Below, piece by piece: positions 18,255 through 26,778 of a stretch of 56,264 nt of DNA (position 1 is the stretch's first letter; each line of letters opens with the position of its first letter). The notes under the pieces were generated by a model that saw only the letters and a program-made list of their open reading frames with translations, did no database searches and was not told the DNA's origin. The position numbers and the translations under genes are program-made. The stretch is from Alkalibacterium sp. (GTDB lineage Bacteria; Bacillota; Bacilli; Lactobacillales; Carnobacteriaceae_A), in assembly GCA_020832185.1 (NCBI GenBank), contig JAFIFE010000024.1, forward strand, positions 1 through 56,264, read 5' to 3'.

Positions 18255-19373
18255 CTATTCGAAGATTTCTTTTAAAGACACCAGTGTATCTGATACATTT
18301 TCCGTTTTTACGGTTACATAACCTGCCTCAGTCGTTGATCCATTTGCATGGTTTTCGTAAAATGTGAAAACCCAGTCCGGCTTGAGCTGCGCTTGAGTGA
18401 ATGCCACATGTTCATGCTTCTTGTCTAAGAGCTGCATCACAACGGACTGATTGAGAGCATGTTCCAATGAAAGAGGCCATCCTGTTATTGCTTTGACATG
18501 AGTTTCATATTGCGAAAGATCAGAAAAATCACTCGTGTAGTGATTGGACCGATGGGGGTGCGCCACAATTTCATTAACATACAATGCACCACTTTCAATA
18601 CTGAACAGCTCTAACGCAATAACTCCGACAAAGCTTAATGCTTCCGCAATAGACACTCCAATTCGCTCGACTTCCATTCTCATTTCGTCGCTGATTCGGG
18701 CTGGTGCAATAGACTGAACCAGGTTATTTTCACTGTATCTCATTTCATTGACAGGATAAGTGGCTACGCTGCCCGTTCTGTCTTTTACTAACCCAATACA
18801 TAACTCTTTATCTGCTGGAATCCAGGCCTCTAACACACATGTCCCCTGTGACAAGAAGTCCTCTGCTTTCTTTATTTCATTCTCTTCATACAAAATCAGA
18901 TGATCCTTGAATCGCTCATCCGTCGTGTTCGTTTTAAGCACACAAGGAAACCCTATCCCTTGAACCGCTTCTTCGATGTCACTTAAAGAAACAATAGTAG
19001 CATAAGGGGCAATGTTTACTCGAACGGATTCCAGGAAAGCTTTCTGAAGGACTCTATCCTGCGAAACGGTTAGTATTTCTTCTCCTTGCGGCACTGGAAC
19101 TGTGCGTCTGATTTTTTTGATTGCTTCATGATGAACAGCTTCCGATTCGTAGATAACCACATTGCTTTTCATTGCTAACTCATTCAATGCTTTGTCATTG
19201 TTCAAATCGGCTTTCATATGCCAGTCAGCCATAGGCGCTGCCAGTGGTGTATCGTCAGGATCAAGTATCCCGATGCTATACCCCAGTCGCTTAGCTGCAA
19301 TTGCCAATAATCTGGCAACACTTCCTCCACCAATAATACCAATGGTACTTCCCGGTTGGATCCAATTAGTCAT
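18255..19373 (-). CDS. PurK-like ATP-grasp enzyme, orphan paralogue
   Basis: 372 residues with the three-part ATP-grasp layout of N5-carboxyaminoimidazole ribonucleotide synthase: GIIGGGSVARLLAIAA at the start, a mid ATP-grasp domain (GFPCVLKTN) and the metal/ATP motif near residue 268, NEIVAHPHRSNHYT. True PurK has NEIAPRPHNSGHYT there, so two key positions differ (AP-RP to VA-HP), and the N-terminal glycine loop has SV in place of QL. It sits outside any purine operon and next to a GntR regulator. It may be a second PurK or an ATP-grasp ligase acting on another carboxylate. Family assignment is firm, substrate is not. Confidence 0.7.
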   Translation of the reverse strand: MTNWIQPGSTIGIIGGGSVARLLAIAAKRLGYSIGILDPDDTPLAAPMADWHMKADLNNDKALNELAMKSNVVIYESEAVHHEAIKKIRRTVPVPQGEEILTVSQDRVLQKAFLESVRVNIAPYATIVSLSDIEEAVQGIGFPCVLKTNTTDERFKDHLILYEENEIKKAEDFLSQGTCVLEAWIPADKELCIGLVKDRTGSVATYPVNEMRYSENNLVQSIAPARISDEMRMEVERIGVSIAEALSFVGVIALELFSIESGALYVNEIVAHPHRSNHYTSDFSDLSQYETHVKAITGWPLSLEHALNQSVVMQLLDKKHEHVAFTQAQLKPDWVFTFYENHANGSTTEAGYVTVKTENVSDTLVSLKEIFE

Positions 19374-19392
19374 ATCTCTTCACTCCAATAAT

Positions 19393-19980
19393 TTACTCTT
19401 CACTAAAAGGACTTTCCTGCGGATTGTCTTTGACCTGTTTTTTGTTGGTCTTCATCCGTTTCGTCCAGAATCCCCCGTTGATATACTTAGGTTCATAAGA
19501 AATCACAAACGCTCTAGGTTCGATCTCGTGAATCAATTTGTATAAACTTCTCTCATTTGACCTAGGTGTCAGAATTTCCAGGACAAACCGGTTGCCTTCT
19601 CTTCCATACGCCTGCGATATCGTTACACCAAATCCATTCCCTCTGATTTCCTCGGCGATTTCCCATCCGTTCTCTGGCAAGATCGTGGTCACTAGAATAT
19701 GACCCAGTGCCAGTTTATCTTCAATTTTCATACCTGTATATATTCCTGCACCAAATCCGACTGAGTAGACTATAATATTCAAGACATTGTCTAAATTGTC
19801 CAATACTAATCCTAATCCCACAACATAAATGGCAACTTCTACCATTGCTACTAAGGGGGCCACAGACTGATACCCTTTCATCGTCAACATTAGTCTCACC
19901 GTACTTAACGTAACGTAAACCACGTTAATGACAAAAATCGCAATAAGTATTCCCCAATTTATTTCCACAACTATATTCAC
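19393..19980 (-). CDS. UPF0316 membrane protein (DUF5698 plus DUF2179)
   Basis: 195 residues. The first 90 are hydrophobic with three membrane segments (LIAIFVINVVYVTLSTVR onward and IIVYSVGFGAGIYTG). The cytosolic part contains the DUF2179-like ferredoxin fold with NGFGVTISQAYGREGNRFVLEI and PRAFVISYEPKYINGGFW. The layout matches Firmicute UPF0316 proteins such as B. subtilis YebE. DUF2179 domains are distantly PII/ACT-like and some bind nucleotides, but no role is established. The start appears to be GTG at 19980 with AAAAGG close upstream. It lies 20 bases before the PurK-like gene and may form an operon with it. Confidence 0.85.
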   Translation of the reverse strand: MNIVVEINWGILIAIFVINVVYVTLSTVRLMLTMKGYQSVAPLVAMVEVAIYVVGLGLVLDNLDNVLNIIVYSVGFGAGIYTGMKIEDKLALGHILVTTILPENGWEIAEEIRGNGFGVTISQAYGREGNRFVLEILTPRSNERSLYKLIHEIEPRAFVISYEPKYINGGFWTKRMKTNKKQVKDNPQESPFSEE

Positions 19981-20005
19981 TACCTTTTCTCAATAATAAG
20001 AATAA

Positions 20006-20034
20006 TGGCTGAGGCAACTAGTCTGCCTCAGCCA
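20006..20034 (-). terminator. hairpin terminator after the CNNM-family gene
   Basis: TGGCTGAGGCA pairs perfectly with TGCCTCAGCCA around a seven-base loop, 28 bases beyond the stop of the CNNM/CorC-type gene on the minus strand. The U tract is modest. Confidence 0.7.
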
Positions 20035-20061
20035 ACAATAAGAGTACAGGTTAGTTTCCCG

Positions 20062-21417
20062 TTATGACTCTTCATCCATTCCATTCTTTTCAGTTTCTTC
20101 TTCATCTATCTGTATTCTCTCAACAATTAAACTGCTGATTCTAGAGCCTTCCATTTTGTTCACTGTCAGACGCAGCATCTGTACTTCAATAAATGCGGCT
20201 TCCTCTTCACTTGGAATACTTCCAAATTCAGTTATAAAATAGCCGGCTATTGTGTCCACATCTTCCGAATCAATAGTCGTGTCGAAAAAGTCATTAAAGT
20301 AATCCAATGGAGTGGCCCCATCTACACTATAATGAATCTCGTCGATTACTTCAATTAAATTGTTTGACTCGTCATACTCATCGTCTATTTCTCCGACGAT
20401 TTCTTCCAGCAAATCTTCTAATGTAACGATTCCAACGACACCGCCATATTCATCATTCAATATGGCCATTTGATTTTGAGTCCGTTTCATCTGGAAAATC
20501 AAGTCATCAATATAGATCGTTTCAGGGACAAACAGCGGATCATTACTGATCTCTTTTAAATCTATCGAATAGAGCGGTTTGTGTTTGGACGCTTTCAACA
20601 AATTCTTAACGTGCACGATCCCCAGTATATTATCTTTATCTTCGAAATATAGCGGGACACGCGAGTGAGGTGTTTCCAGCATCTCCTGAATATTTTCTTC
20701 ATTAGGATCATCATAATCCAGCATGAAGGCATCCGTTCTGGGTACCATGACTTCTCTGGCAATCTTATTATCTAGAGAAAGCACACCTTTAAGCATGGAA
20801 AACTCGTCCACATCAATAACCTCGTGCTGATGACTGTGTTCCAGAAACGAACGAAACTCATCACGGGTAATCGACTCTTCACTGGTACTGAACTCCATCG
20901 GAATGATTCGTTTCAATCCTCTTAAAAGGACATCGATCACCCACACGAATGGCGCTGTTAAAAGCTTAAGTACAGTTACTATTCCTGATAATGCAATCGC
21001 AGTATTGTCTGGGTTTTGAGCTGCTATAGATTTGGGTAACTTATCGCCTAACAGCAGTAAAAAAACTGTAGCTATGATTGAACTGATCAATAAAGTAATC
21101 CCTTGATTCATAATTAAAGGTAATTCTATTGTAGAGAAGAACATTGAAAAAATATAAATTGAAAAACCACTTATCAGCAGGGCTGTCAAAGTCAATCCTA
21201 TTTGAATAGACGTCAGCAAGACATCTGATTTTTCCAACAGCTGCAGAACACGTTTTGCTTTTTTATTTCCTTCAATGGACTGTTCCATCATTTTAGAAGG
21301 ATTCATCGATACCATGGCAATTTCTGCAGCTGCAAAAACACCATGTATAATAATCAAACTAATTACCATTAAAATCGGCCCAATAAAGGGCTGTATACTC
21401 CCAGGGTCACTATTCAT
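20062..21417 (-). CDS. CNNM/CorC-family transporter (hemolysin C-like)
   Basis: 451 residues in the order DUF21 membrane domain (about 10-195, four segments), tandem CBS domains (about 215-345; the VMVPRTDAFML and GIVHVKNLL motifs) and a C-terminal CorC_HlyC domain (IDEIHYSVDGATPLDYFN). These proteins export Mg2+ or Co2+, or help control Mg2+ homeostasis, with CBS domains binding ATP-Mg; the old name hemolysin is misleading. AAGGAGATAG precedes the ATG. It is followed by a terminator and precedes the UPF0316 gene. Confidence 0.9.
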   Translation of the reverse strand: MNSDPGSIQPFIGPILMVISLIIIHGVFAAAEIAMVSMNPSKMMEQSIEGNKKAKRVLQLLEKSDVLLTSIQIGLTLTALLISGFSIYIFSMFFSTIELPLIMNQGITLLISSIIATVFLLLLGDKLPKSIAAQNPDNTAIALSGIVTVLKLLTAPFVWVIDVLLRGLKRIIPMEFSTSEESITRDEFRSFLEHSHQHEVIDVDEFSMLKGVLSLDNKIAREVMVPRTDAFMLDYDDPNEENIQEMLETPHSRVPLYFEDKDNILGIVHVKNLLKASKHKPLYSIDLKEISNDPLFVPETIYIDDLIFQMKRTQNQMAILNDEYGGVVGIVTLEDLLEEIVGEIDDEYDESNNLIEVIDEIHYSVDGATPLDYFNDFFDTTIDSEDVDTIAGYFITEFGSIPSEEEAAFIEVQMLRLTVNKMEGSRISSLIVERIQIDEEETEKNGMDEES

Positions 21418-21521
21418 AACTATCTCCTTTTTATCTAACGTACGTTTATAAAAAACAAAGTCACTATATCATACAACTGTAGTCTATACAATACCTATTT
21501 TCTCGGACTTCTAACTAGCAG

Positions 21522-23600
21522 TTACTCTCCAGCTGAATAATCTGACACTAGCGGTTTTAACTCCTCAAAAAACGAGTTGAACCGGTCGACTACATCCCCG
21601 CTTCGCTGACCTTCCAGGAAGCCCACAAATGAGTAGGTCAAGTCATCCGCATCGAATACATAAAGGAATCCATTTGTGTCATTGCCTTCTTCACCCGCAA
21701 TCTCGGCAGTTCCCGTTTTCGCTCCAACAGAATAACTCAACCCGTTCAGGTCATTGGCTGTTCCATTGGCATCCGTTACCGTCCTGATCAAATAGTCTCT
21801 CACACGATTAGCTGATTCACTGCTAAATAACTGATCCGAACTCCCTCTCCCTTCTTCAAGCAGAAGAGTAGGTAAAGTCAGCTGACCCTCATTGACAGCT
21901 GGTGAATAAAAAACAAGCTGGTGAATGCTGTTCATGAGTACCTGCCCCTGACCATAAGCTGTGTCAGCAAGCAACGTATCTCGGTCAATGGTATTTTCAT
22001 TCGCATACTGAGCGGGCTGCATGTCAAACGGCAACTCAAAACTTTCGCCAAATGGAAGTCGGTCGAGTGCCTCACTAAAGGCCTCCTGCCCCATATCCAA
22101 CGCTTCCATTGCAAAATAAATATTATCTGAGTAGATCATTGCCGTCGCTAAATCTACTTCACTTACACTGTCATTGACTCTAGTGATTTGATGGTCTCCA
22201 AAGGCATCTGTACCAGGCGACCACTGTAAGCCTTCAATCTGATTGGTCTCTTCAGGAGTCACTTCGCCTTCTTCAAGCAATACTAGTGAGGACAAGATTT
22301 TAAAAGTAGAGCCTGGGGCATAGCGTCCTGTATAACGATTAACGAAAGGCGTATGCTCATCATCCATATACGCAGAATAATCTTCTGATGAAATCCCTCT
22401 GGCAAAAGCCTGAGGACTATAAGACGGTGCACTGACTAAGGCAATGATTTCTCCAGTAACAGGGTGCATGATTGCTCCCGATCCCGGTTCATCTTCAAAT
22501 GTATTATAAAGCAGCTCTTGTACATCACTGTCAATGGTCAGTCGAATGGATTGCCCATTCTCTTTTTCATTTTCAACAACAACAGATTTCACTTCATCAT
22601 TTGCATCTACTATAGTAATCTGTCCCCCAGTATGCCCTCTTAACTGAGAATCAAATACCGACTCAAGACCGGCCTTTCCAACAATTTGACCAGATGCGAG
22701 GGAGGGATCCCTCTCAATATCTTCAGCCGTTACTTCTCCAATATAGCCAACCAGATGTGCAGCTGCTTCATCTAGTGGATACAAGCGGTCACTCGTTCGC
22801 TGATAACGAACACCTGTCACTTCGGGTGTTTCACCTTCATCTACAATTGCAAACGGCACAAGACTTTCTTCCGTTACCCAGCTTTGCTCGAGCAGCGTTT
22901 TTAGCCGTTCGACAGATACATCGAAAGTGTCACTGATCAGACTCAAATTCTGGTCGCGTTCTTCCCCTTCCCCAACCATCACTGGATATAATCCAGCCTG
23001 AAAAGCATCCCCTTCCCCTGCCAGCATATTGCCGTGACGATCATAGATGGATCCTCTATCTGGTTCAGTAAAAGATAAACGGACACTGTCTCCTTCCTCC
23101 ATATCAGGAAGAATCAGGGAAGGATCCCACTGTATCGTTGTGCCTTCTTCTGTTTCTTCAATAATGGCTTCATAAGAAAGACCAGACAATGACCCAAGTA
23201 CCGTATCCATGTTCATAGAATACTGGACAGAGTACACATCCGTTTCCTCATCCAGTTGAACGCTGTGTTCCTGAACAGACAGGTTGTTTGCTCCAATACC
23301 TTGATAAACAGTAGTATATCTTTCAGCTAAGTCACTTTCAGAATAGTCAAAGTCCGCTACAGACTGGGGTGATAAGTAAGACACGAAAGAGTCGAAGTCA
23401 CCCTCTGTTTTAGCAGACAGATACTCTTCAACTGTTGCTTCGACTTCTTCTTGTCTTTGAATGGCTCGTTGTTCCTCTCTCCAGTTCGAATAGAAGAACC
23501 AGCCCCCGATTGCAAGAGCAATCAGCAGGAAGACACTTATGCCGATCACTATCCCTCGTTTTGATTTCCCGTTGGTCGTCACTCTTTTATTTGAATTCAA
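21522..23600 (-). CDS. class B3 penicillin-binding protein (PBP5/MecA-like transpeptidase)
   Basis: 692 residues with a single N-terminal membrane anchor (about 17-36), an NTF2-like MecA_N domain (about 45-160), a dimerisation domain starting PDRGSIYDRHGNML and a transpeptidase domain. The three catalytic motifs are STFK at 431-434, SDN at 491-493 and KTG at 628-630. This architecture is that of low-affinity PBPs such as enterococcal PBP5 and staphylococcal PBP2a. It cross-links peptidoglycan and likely tolerates cephalosporins better than other PBPs; the level of resistance cannot be read from sequence. The start is an unusual TTG at 23600 with AAGGAG eight bases upstream. Confidence 0.9.
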   Translation of the reverse strand: MNSNKRVTTNGKSKRGIVIGISVFLLIALAIGGWFFYSNWREEQRAIQRQEEVEATVEEYLSAKTEGDFDSFVSYLSPQSVADFDYSESDLAERYTTVYQGIGANNLSVQEHSVQLDEETDVYSVQYSMNMDTVLGSLSGLSYEAIIEETEEGTTIQWDPSLILPDMEEGDSVRLSFTEPDRGSIYDRHGNMLAGEGDAFQAGLYPVMVGEGEERDQNLSLISDTFDVSVERLKTLLEQSWVTEESLVPFAIVDEGETPEVTGVRYQRTSDRLYPLDEAAAHLVGYIGEVTAEDIERDPSLASGQIVGKAGLESVFDSQLRGHTGGQITIVDANDEVKSVVVENEKENGQSIRLTIDSDVQELLYNTFEDEPGSGAIMHPVTGEIIALVSAPSYSPQAFARGISSEDYSAYMDDEHTPFVNRYTGRYAPGSTFKILSSLVLLEEGEVTPEETNQIEGLQWSPGTDAFGDHQITRVNDSVSEVDLATAMIYSDNIYFAMEALDMGQEAFSEALDRLPFGESFELPFDMQPAQYANENTIDRDTLLADTAYGQGQVLMNSIHQLVFYSPAVNEGQLTLPTLLLEEGRGSSDQLFSSESANRVRDYLIRTVTDANGTANDLNGLSYSVGAKTGTAEIAGEEGNDTNGFLYVFDADDLTYSFVGFLEGQRSGDVVDRFNSFFEELKPLVSDYSAGE

Positions 23601-23624
23601 CTTAGCAGCTCCTTCGATTTAATG

Positions 23625-24317
23625 TTAGTCTTCTTCTTCGAATCGATCCTTCTCTCTTTCTCTGTAATCCATCATTTTACGACTGAATAGTTCACCATTT
23701 GAAGGAGGTGTGTAGGTAATAGCATTTGCGCCCGCTTCAATCGCTTCCAGGATACTTTCATTCGTCGGACCGCCTGTTGCAATAATCGGAAGATCCGGAT
23801 ACTTTTCACGCATTTTTCTGACAATTTTACTGGTTTTACTTGCACCGGAAATATTAAGGATATCGACCCCTGCCTGCAGTTTTTCTTCGATATCTGTGTA
23901 CTCAGATACAACAGTAAGGATGATCGGTATATCGATCACTTCATTAATTTTTTCAATTGTTTCAGTGGGTGTGGGTGCATTGATTACGACGGCCTTACAC
24001 CCATGAGACTCTGCAAACAAAGCCATATTGGCTGATCTGATTCCCTGAGTCGTCCCCCCTGCAATCCCCGCAAAGATAGGGATTGTTGAAACAGCTGTGA
24101 TAGCTTCAATAATTGCGGGATGCGGAGTGAAAGGATACACTGCCATAATTGCATCTGCGTCATTGTTCATGATCAGTGCAATGTCCGTTGTAAACATTAA
24201 TGCTTTAAACCGCTTCCCGTTGATTAAGATGCCGCTGGATTTTCTTATAACCTCAGGGACCGCAATATAATCTTTAAATAAGTGTGTGCGTACGTGTGGA
24301 TATTTCTTATTCGTCAT
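23625..24317 (-). CDS. TIM-barrel protein of unknown function
   Basis: 230 residues with alternating strand-helix units of a (beta/alpha)8 barrel: ADAIMAVYPFTPHP, VSTIPIFAGIAGGTTQG, CKAVVINAPTP, DIPIILTVVS, VDILNISGAS and the standard phosphate-binding turn PIIATGGPTNESI followed by GANAITYTPPSN. It resembles glycerol-3-phosphate antiterminator or thiazole-synthase-like barrels in outline but lacks their specific motifs. Related proteins in Lactobacillales are annotated only as hydrolase. The start at 24317 follows GAGGTAACTATT; an upstream in-frame ATG would overlap the glucosaminidase gene. It lies between a cell-wall hydrolase and a PBP. I cannot assign a substrate. Confidence 0.65.
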   Translation of the reverse strand: MTNKKYPHVRTHLFKDYIAVPEVIRKSSGILINGKRFKALMFTTDIALIMNNDADAIMAVYPFTPHPAIIEAITAVSTIPIFAGIAGGTTQGIRSANMALFAESHGCKAVVINAPTPTETIEKINEVIDIPIILTVVSEYTDIEEKLQAGVDILNISGASKTSKIVRKMREKYPDLPIIATGGPTNESILEAIEAGANAITYTPPSNGELFSRKMMDYREREKDRFEEED

Positions 24318-24342
24318 AATAGTTACCTCTTCATTCTTAAGT

Positions 24343-24942
24343 TTAGTTATCGTACTGATCAAGATCGTAGAGTTCAACGATTTCAATTAATTTAGCAGGG
24401 TAATTTGGATCAGTTGCATAGCCTGACTCCTGCAGTGCGTATGCGGCTTCTCTATAGTTTTCTGCATCGATGACTGGCTGGTACAAGTCCGGATTCCAGT
24501 TAGTCCCGCCAGCTATCAGTTCCGCATAATCTTCCACTGATTCTTCAAGTGAGGCATAGCTCCTGAATGAAGCCTGTATTTCGATCCACTCCTCATCATA
24601 TTCCAAAGTAGCATATGTGGGTTGAGTTGACGCCCCTTTGATTCCAAAATAATTCTGATCATTCACTGCCAATCCACTTTCTCCCCAGTTCGATTCAACA
24701 ATCGCCTGGGCTATCGCTATACTTGGTTTTATGCCGTGTGACTCCTGTAAGGGCACAGCATAAGAGGCCACATTTTCTATAAATGCCTCTCTATCTCCAT
24801 TGTTTCCTTTTAAAGGCTGGGTCAAATTCTCTCTGTCTATCGACGAAGCGAGCAGTGCGAGTGTACCAATAAAGGCTACGAAGATTAACGCCATACTACT
24901 GAAAAGGTTGACTCCTTTGCGCTTTTTTTTCTTCTTTGCCAA
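24343..24942 (-). CDS. membrane-anchored glucosaminidase-domain peptidoglycan hydrolase
   Basis: 199 residues: a strongly basic N-terminus (KKKKKRKG), one membrane segment (about 15-34) and an extracellular glucosaminidase (FlgJ/LytG type) domain. Catalytic Glu83 is in AQAIVESNWGESGLA, followed by NYFGIKG and the later FRSYASLEESVEDYAELI. It cleaves N-acetylglucosaminyl bonds of peptidoglycan and lacks LysM or other wall-binding repeats, so it should act close to the membrane. The start is TTG at 24942 with GGAGG seven bases upstream. It probably precedes the TIM-barrel and PBP genes in one operon, all on the minus strand with gaps under 30 bases. Confidence 0.88.
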   Translation of the reverse strand: MAKKKKKRKGVNLFSSMALIFVAFIGTLALLASSIDRENLTQPLKGNNGDREAFIENVASYAVPLQESHGIKPSIAIAQAIVESNWGESGLAVNDQNYFGIKGASTQPTYATLEYDEEWIEIQASFRSYASLEESVEDYAELIAGGTNWNPDLYQPVIDAENYREAAYALQESGYATDPNYPAKLIEIVELYDLDQYDN

Positions 24943-25122
24943 AGTCGTCCCTCCTATAAATCTTTTTTAGATAATTATTTAAATGGAGCTGAGTGATATA
25001 TGGGCTTCTTACTTATTTTCCCTCTCTACTAAATATGTCGTTCGTTTCTATTTTACCACAAGTTTTTTTCACTCGATAGTAACCAAAACATATTCATAGA
25101 CCTCATGTAAGAGTTTTTTTGT

Positions 25123-25128
25123 TATAAT
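25123..25128 (+). promoter_or_regulatory. -10 box upstream of the Gfo/Idh/MocA gene
   Basis: A perfect TATAAT, preceded by a T-run and GT, lies about 35 bases before the start codon. No convincing -35 box is seen at 16-18 bases upstream, so this is a partial promoter call. Confidence 0.45.
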
Positions 25129-25163
25129 CAGACTCATACACCACTTAGGAAAGAAGGATGAAA

Positions 25164-26132
25164 ATGACTAAAATTAAATGGGGAATGATCGGGTTAGGTG
25201 ATATTGCTCATCAGTTTGCCCAATCTTTTCAATCAGATAACGCAGAGTTGGTAGCTGTAGGATCACGAACACTTCAGAAAGCCTATGATTTCTCAGAAAC
25301 CTATGACATTAAAAAAGCTTACGGAAGTTACGAAGAACTCGCCTATGACCCTGAAATCGATATCGTTTACCTTGCTACACCAAACAGCTCTCATAAAGAG
25401 AATATGATGATGCTTTTAAAAGCAGGCAAACATATTTTGTGTGAAAAAGCGATCACCATGACGAAAAAGGAATTAGATGAGGTCCTTGCCTTTGCAGAAA
25501 AGACTGATCGTATAGTTGCTGAAGCTATGACTATATACCACATGCCCCTGTATGCTCATCTGAAAGAACGCATCGCATCCAATGAATTTGGCAAATTAAA
25601 AATGGTACATGCCCTCTTCGGCAGTCTGAAACCAGATGATCCGGCAAACAGGTTCTTCAATCCGGGACTTGGTGGAGGCGCACTTCTCGATATAGGTGTA
25701 TACGCCCTTTCCTTCATGAGGTACTTCTTGTCCAGTCAGCCTATAGATAAAATGACTATGGTCTCTTTTCACGAAAGTGGCGTCGATGAACGCAGTAGTT
25801 TCCAGTTCTCAAATGCAGAGGGAGAAATGAGTACAGTATCTCTCAGTTTCAGGTCAAAAATGCCTAAACAGGGAGTCATCGTATGTGAAGAGGCTTATAT
25901 TACAATAATGGACTACCCTAGAGCTGACAAAGCAGTTATAACCTACCCTGATGGAAGGACAGAGAATGTAGGCGCTGGTGAACACAGTAAGGCACTTTCT
26001 TACGAAATTGCCAATCTGACCGAGACGCTGCTTTCACAGAATGATTTGACGCACATCCAACTTACTAAAGACGTTAATGCCTTAATGGATTGGGCTGCAC
26101 ATGAATGGAGAGTGGATTGGCTGACCCGTTAA
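25164..26132 (+). CDS. Gfo/Idh/MocA family NAD(P)-dependent oxidoreductase
   Basis: 322 residues. The N-terminal Rossmann fold has GMIGLGDIAHQF, VAVGSR, the AYGSYEEL strand-helix and CEKAITM, the usual EKP-type lysine motif with Ala in place of Pro. The C-terminal domain starts at GALLDIGVYALSF with the conserved Asp and downstream tyrosine region. Members oxidise sugars, inositols or dihydrodiols with NAD(P); this one most resembles dihydrodiol/xylose dehydrogenase-like proteins. ATG 25164 lies six bases after GAAGG, better than ATG 25158, which abuts it. It is a single-gene unit on the plus strand with a terminator at 26140-26175. Substrate unknown. Confidence 0.88.
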   Translation: MTKIKWGMIGLGDIAHQFAQSFQSDNAELVAVGSRTLQKAYDFSETYDIKKAYGSYEELAYDPEIDIVYLATPNSSHKENMMMLLKAGKHILCEKAITMTKKELDEVLAFAEKTDRIVAEAMTIYHMPLYAHLKERIASNEFGKLKMVHALFGSLKPDDPANRFFNPGLGGGALLDIGVYALSFMRYFLSSQPIDKMTMVSFHESGVDERSSFQFSNAEGEMSTVSLSFRSKMPKQGVIVCEEAYITIMDYPRADKAVITYPDGRTENVGAGEHSKALSYEIANLTETLLSQNDLTHIQLTKDVNALMDWAAHEWRVDWLTR

Positions 26133-26139
26133 ATGCAAT

Positions 26140-26175
26140 GAAGCGATGAGAGGCTCTTGGGCGGTTCATCGCTTT
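26140..26175 (+). terminator. terminator after the Gfo/Idh/MocA gene
   Basis: AAGCGATGA pairs with TCATCGCTT about ten bases past the stop codon, followed by TCTTTG. Confidence 0.7.
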
Positions 26176-26282
26176 CTTTGTGGTGTTTTCTGAACGGACG
26201 TACTGTCAGTCATTCGCTTTTAATCCCGGCCCTGTCCAACCGTTCCTTCCCTCTTACTTTCTATATAACTGAATACTGTCAA

Positions 26283-26333
26283 AAATAAGCAGTGACTAGG
26301 CCTCTGTAAAAGACGGATAGTCACTGCTTATTT
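26283..26333 (-). terminator. long inverted-repeat terminator after the thioredoxin-like gene
   Basis: Sixteen bases (26283-26298, AAATAAGCAGTGACTA) have an exact inverted copy at 26318-26333 across a 19-base loop. Reading the minus strand a run of Ts follows the stem. It ends the ABC/thioredoxin transcript and separates it from the converging oxidoreductase gene. Confidence 0.75.
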
Positions 26334-26393
26334 AATGTCTGTCAAATCTTCAGTTTGAGAGACACTCTACTCATGTGCTGCTGTAAAGGTTCC

Positions 26394-26729
26394 TCACCCA
26401 TTTAACGCATGCAGGATTTTTTCGATTTGGTGTTTCAGTTTTTCTTTTTCAATAAAGCGAGCAAAACGAACCACTTCTTTTCCTTCAAGAAATAAGAGGA
26501 CAGCTGGAACAGTAAATACTGTAAATTCACCCGATAGAGAAGGGATTTTCTCAATATCGGCTTGTATCGATGTGATTTCACTGTAGCGGTCGATCAGGGG
26601 CTTGATTTGAGGAAGCACCCCATGACAAACGGAGCAGTGCTCCCCGTAAACAAACAGAAAGACTAGTTTTTCCTGTTGGATCGTGTCTGTTGCCTCTATC
26701 AGCGTATCCACTTCTTTAAACCCATCCAT
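26394..26729 (-). CDS. thioredoxin-like protein with a CSVC active site
   Basis: About 111 residues with the thioredoxin fold: LVFLFVYGEHCSVCHGVLP gives a CxxC motif (Cys-Ser-Val-Cys) in place of Cys-Gly-Pro-Cys, then IQADIEKIP and the cis-proline strand TVFTVPAVLLFLEGKEV. It should be a cytosolic thiol-disulfide or bacillithiol-linked protein; no signal peptide is present. Both GTG 26732 and ATG 26729 are possible starts. It follows the ABC permease by about 49 bases and is probably its operon partner. The permease contains no cysteine at all, so a direct redox target there is excluded. Confidence 0.85.
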   Translation of the reverse strand: MDGFKEVDTLIEATDTIQQEKLVFLFVYGEHCSVCHGVLPQIKPLIDRYSEITSIQADIEKIPSLSGEFTVFTVPAVLLFLEGKEVVRFARFIEKEKLKHQIEKILHALNG

Positions 26730-26778
26730 CACCTGTACACCCCTTTCTAAAAGTAAATAGGTTGTTTCATTCCATTCA

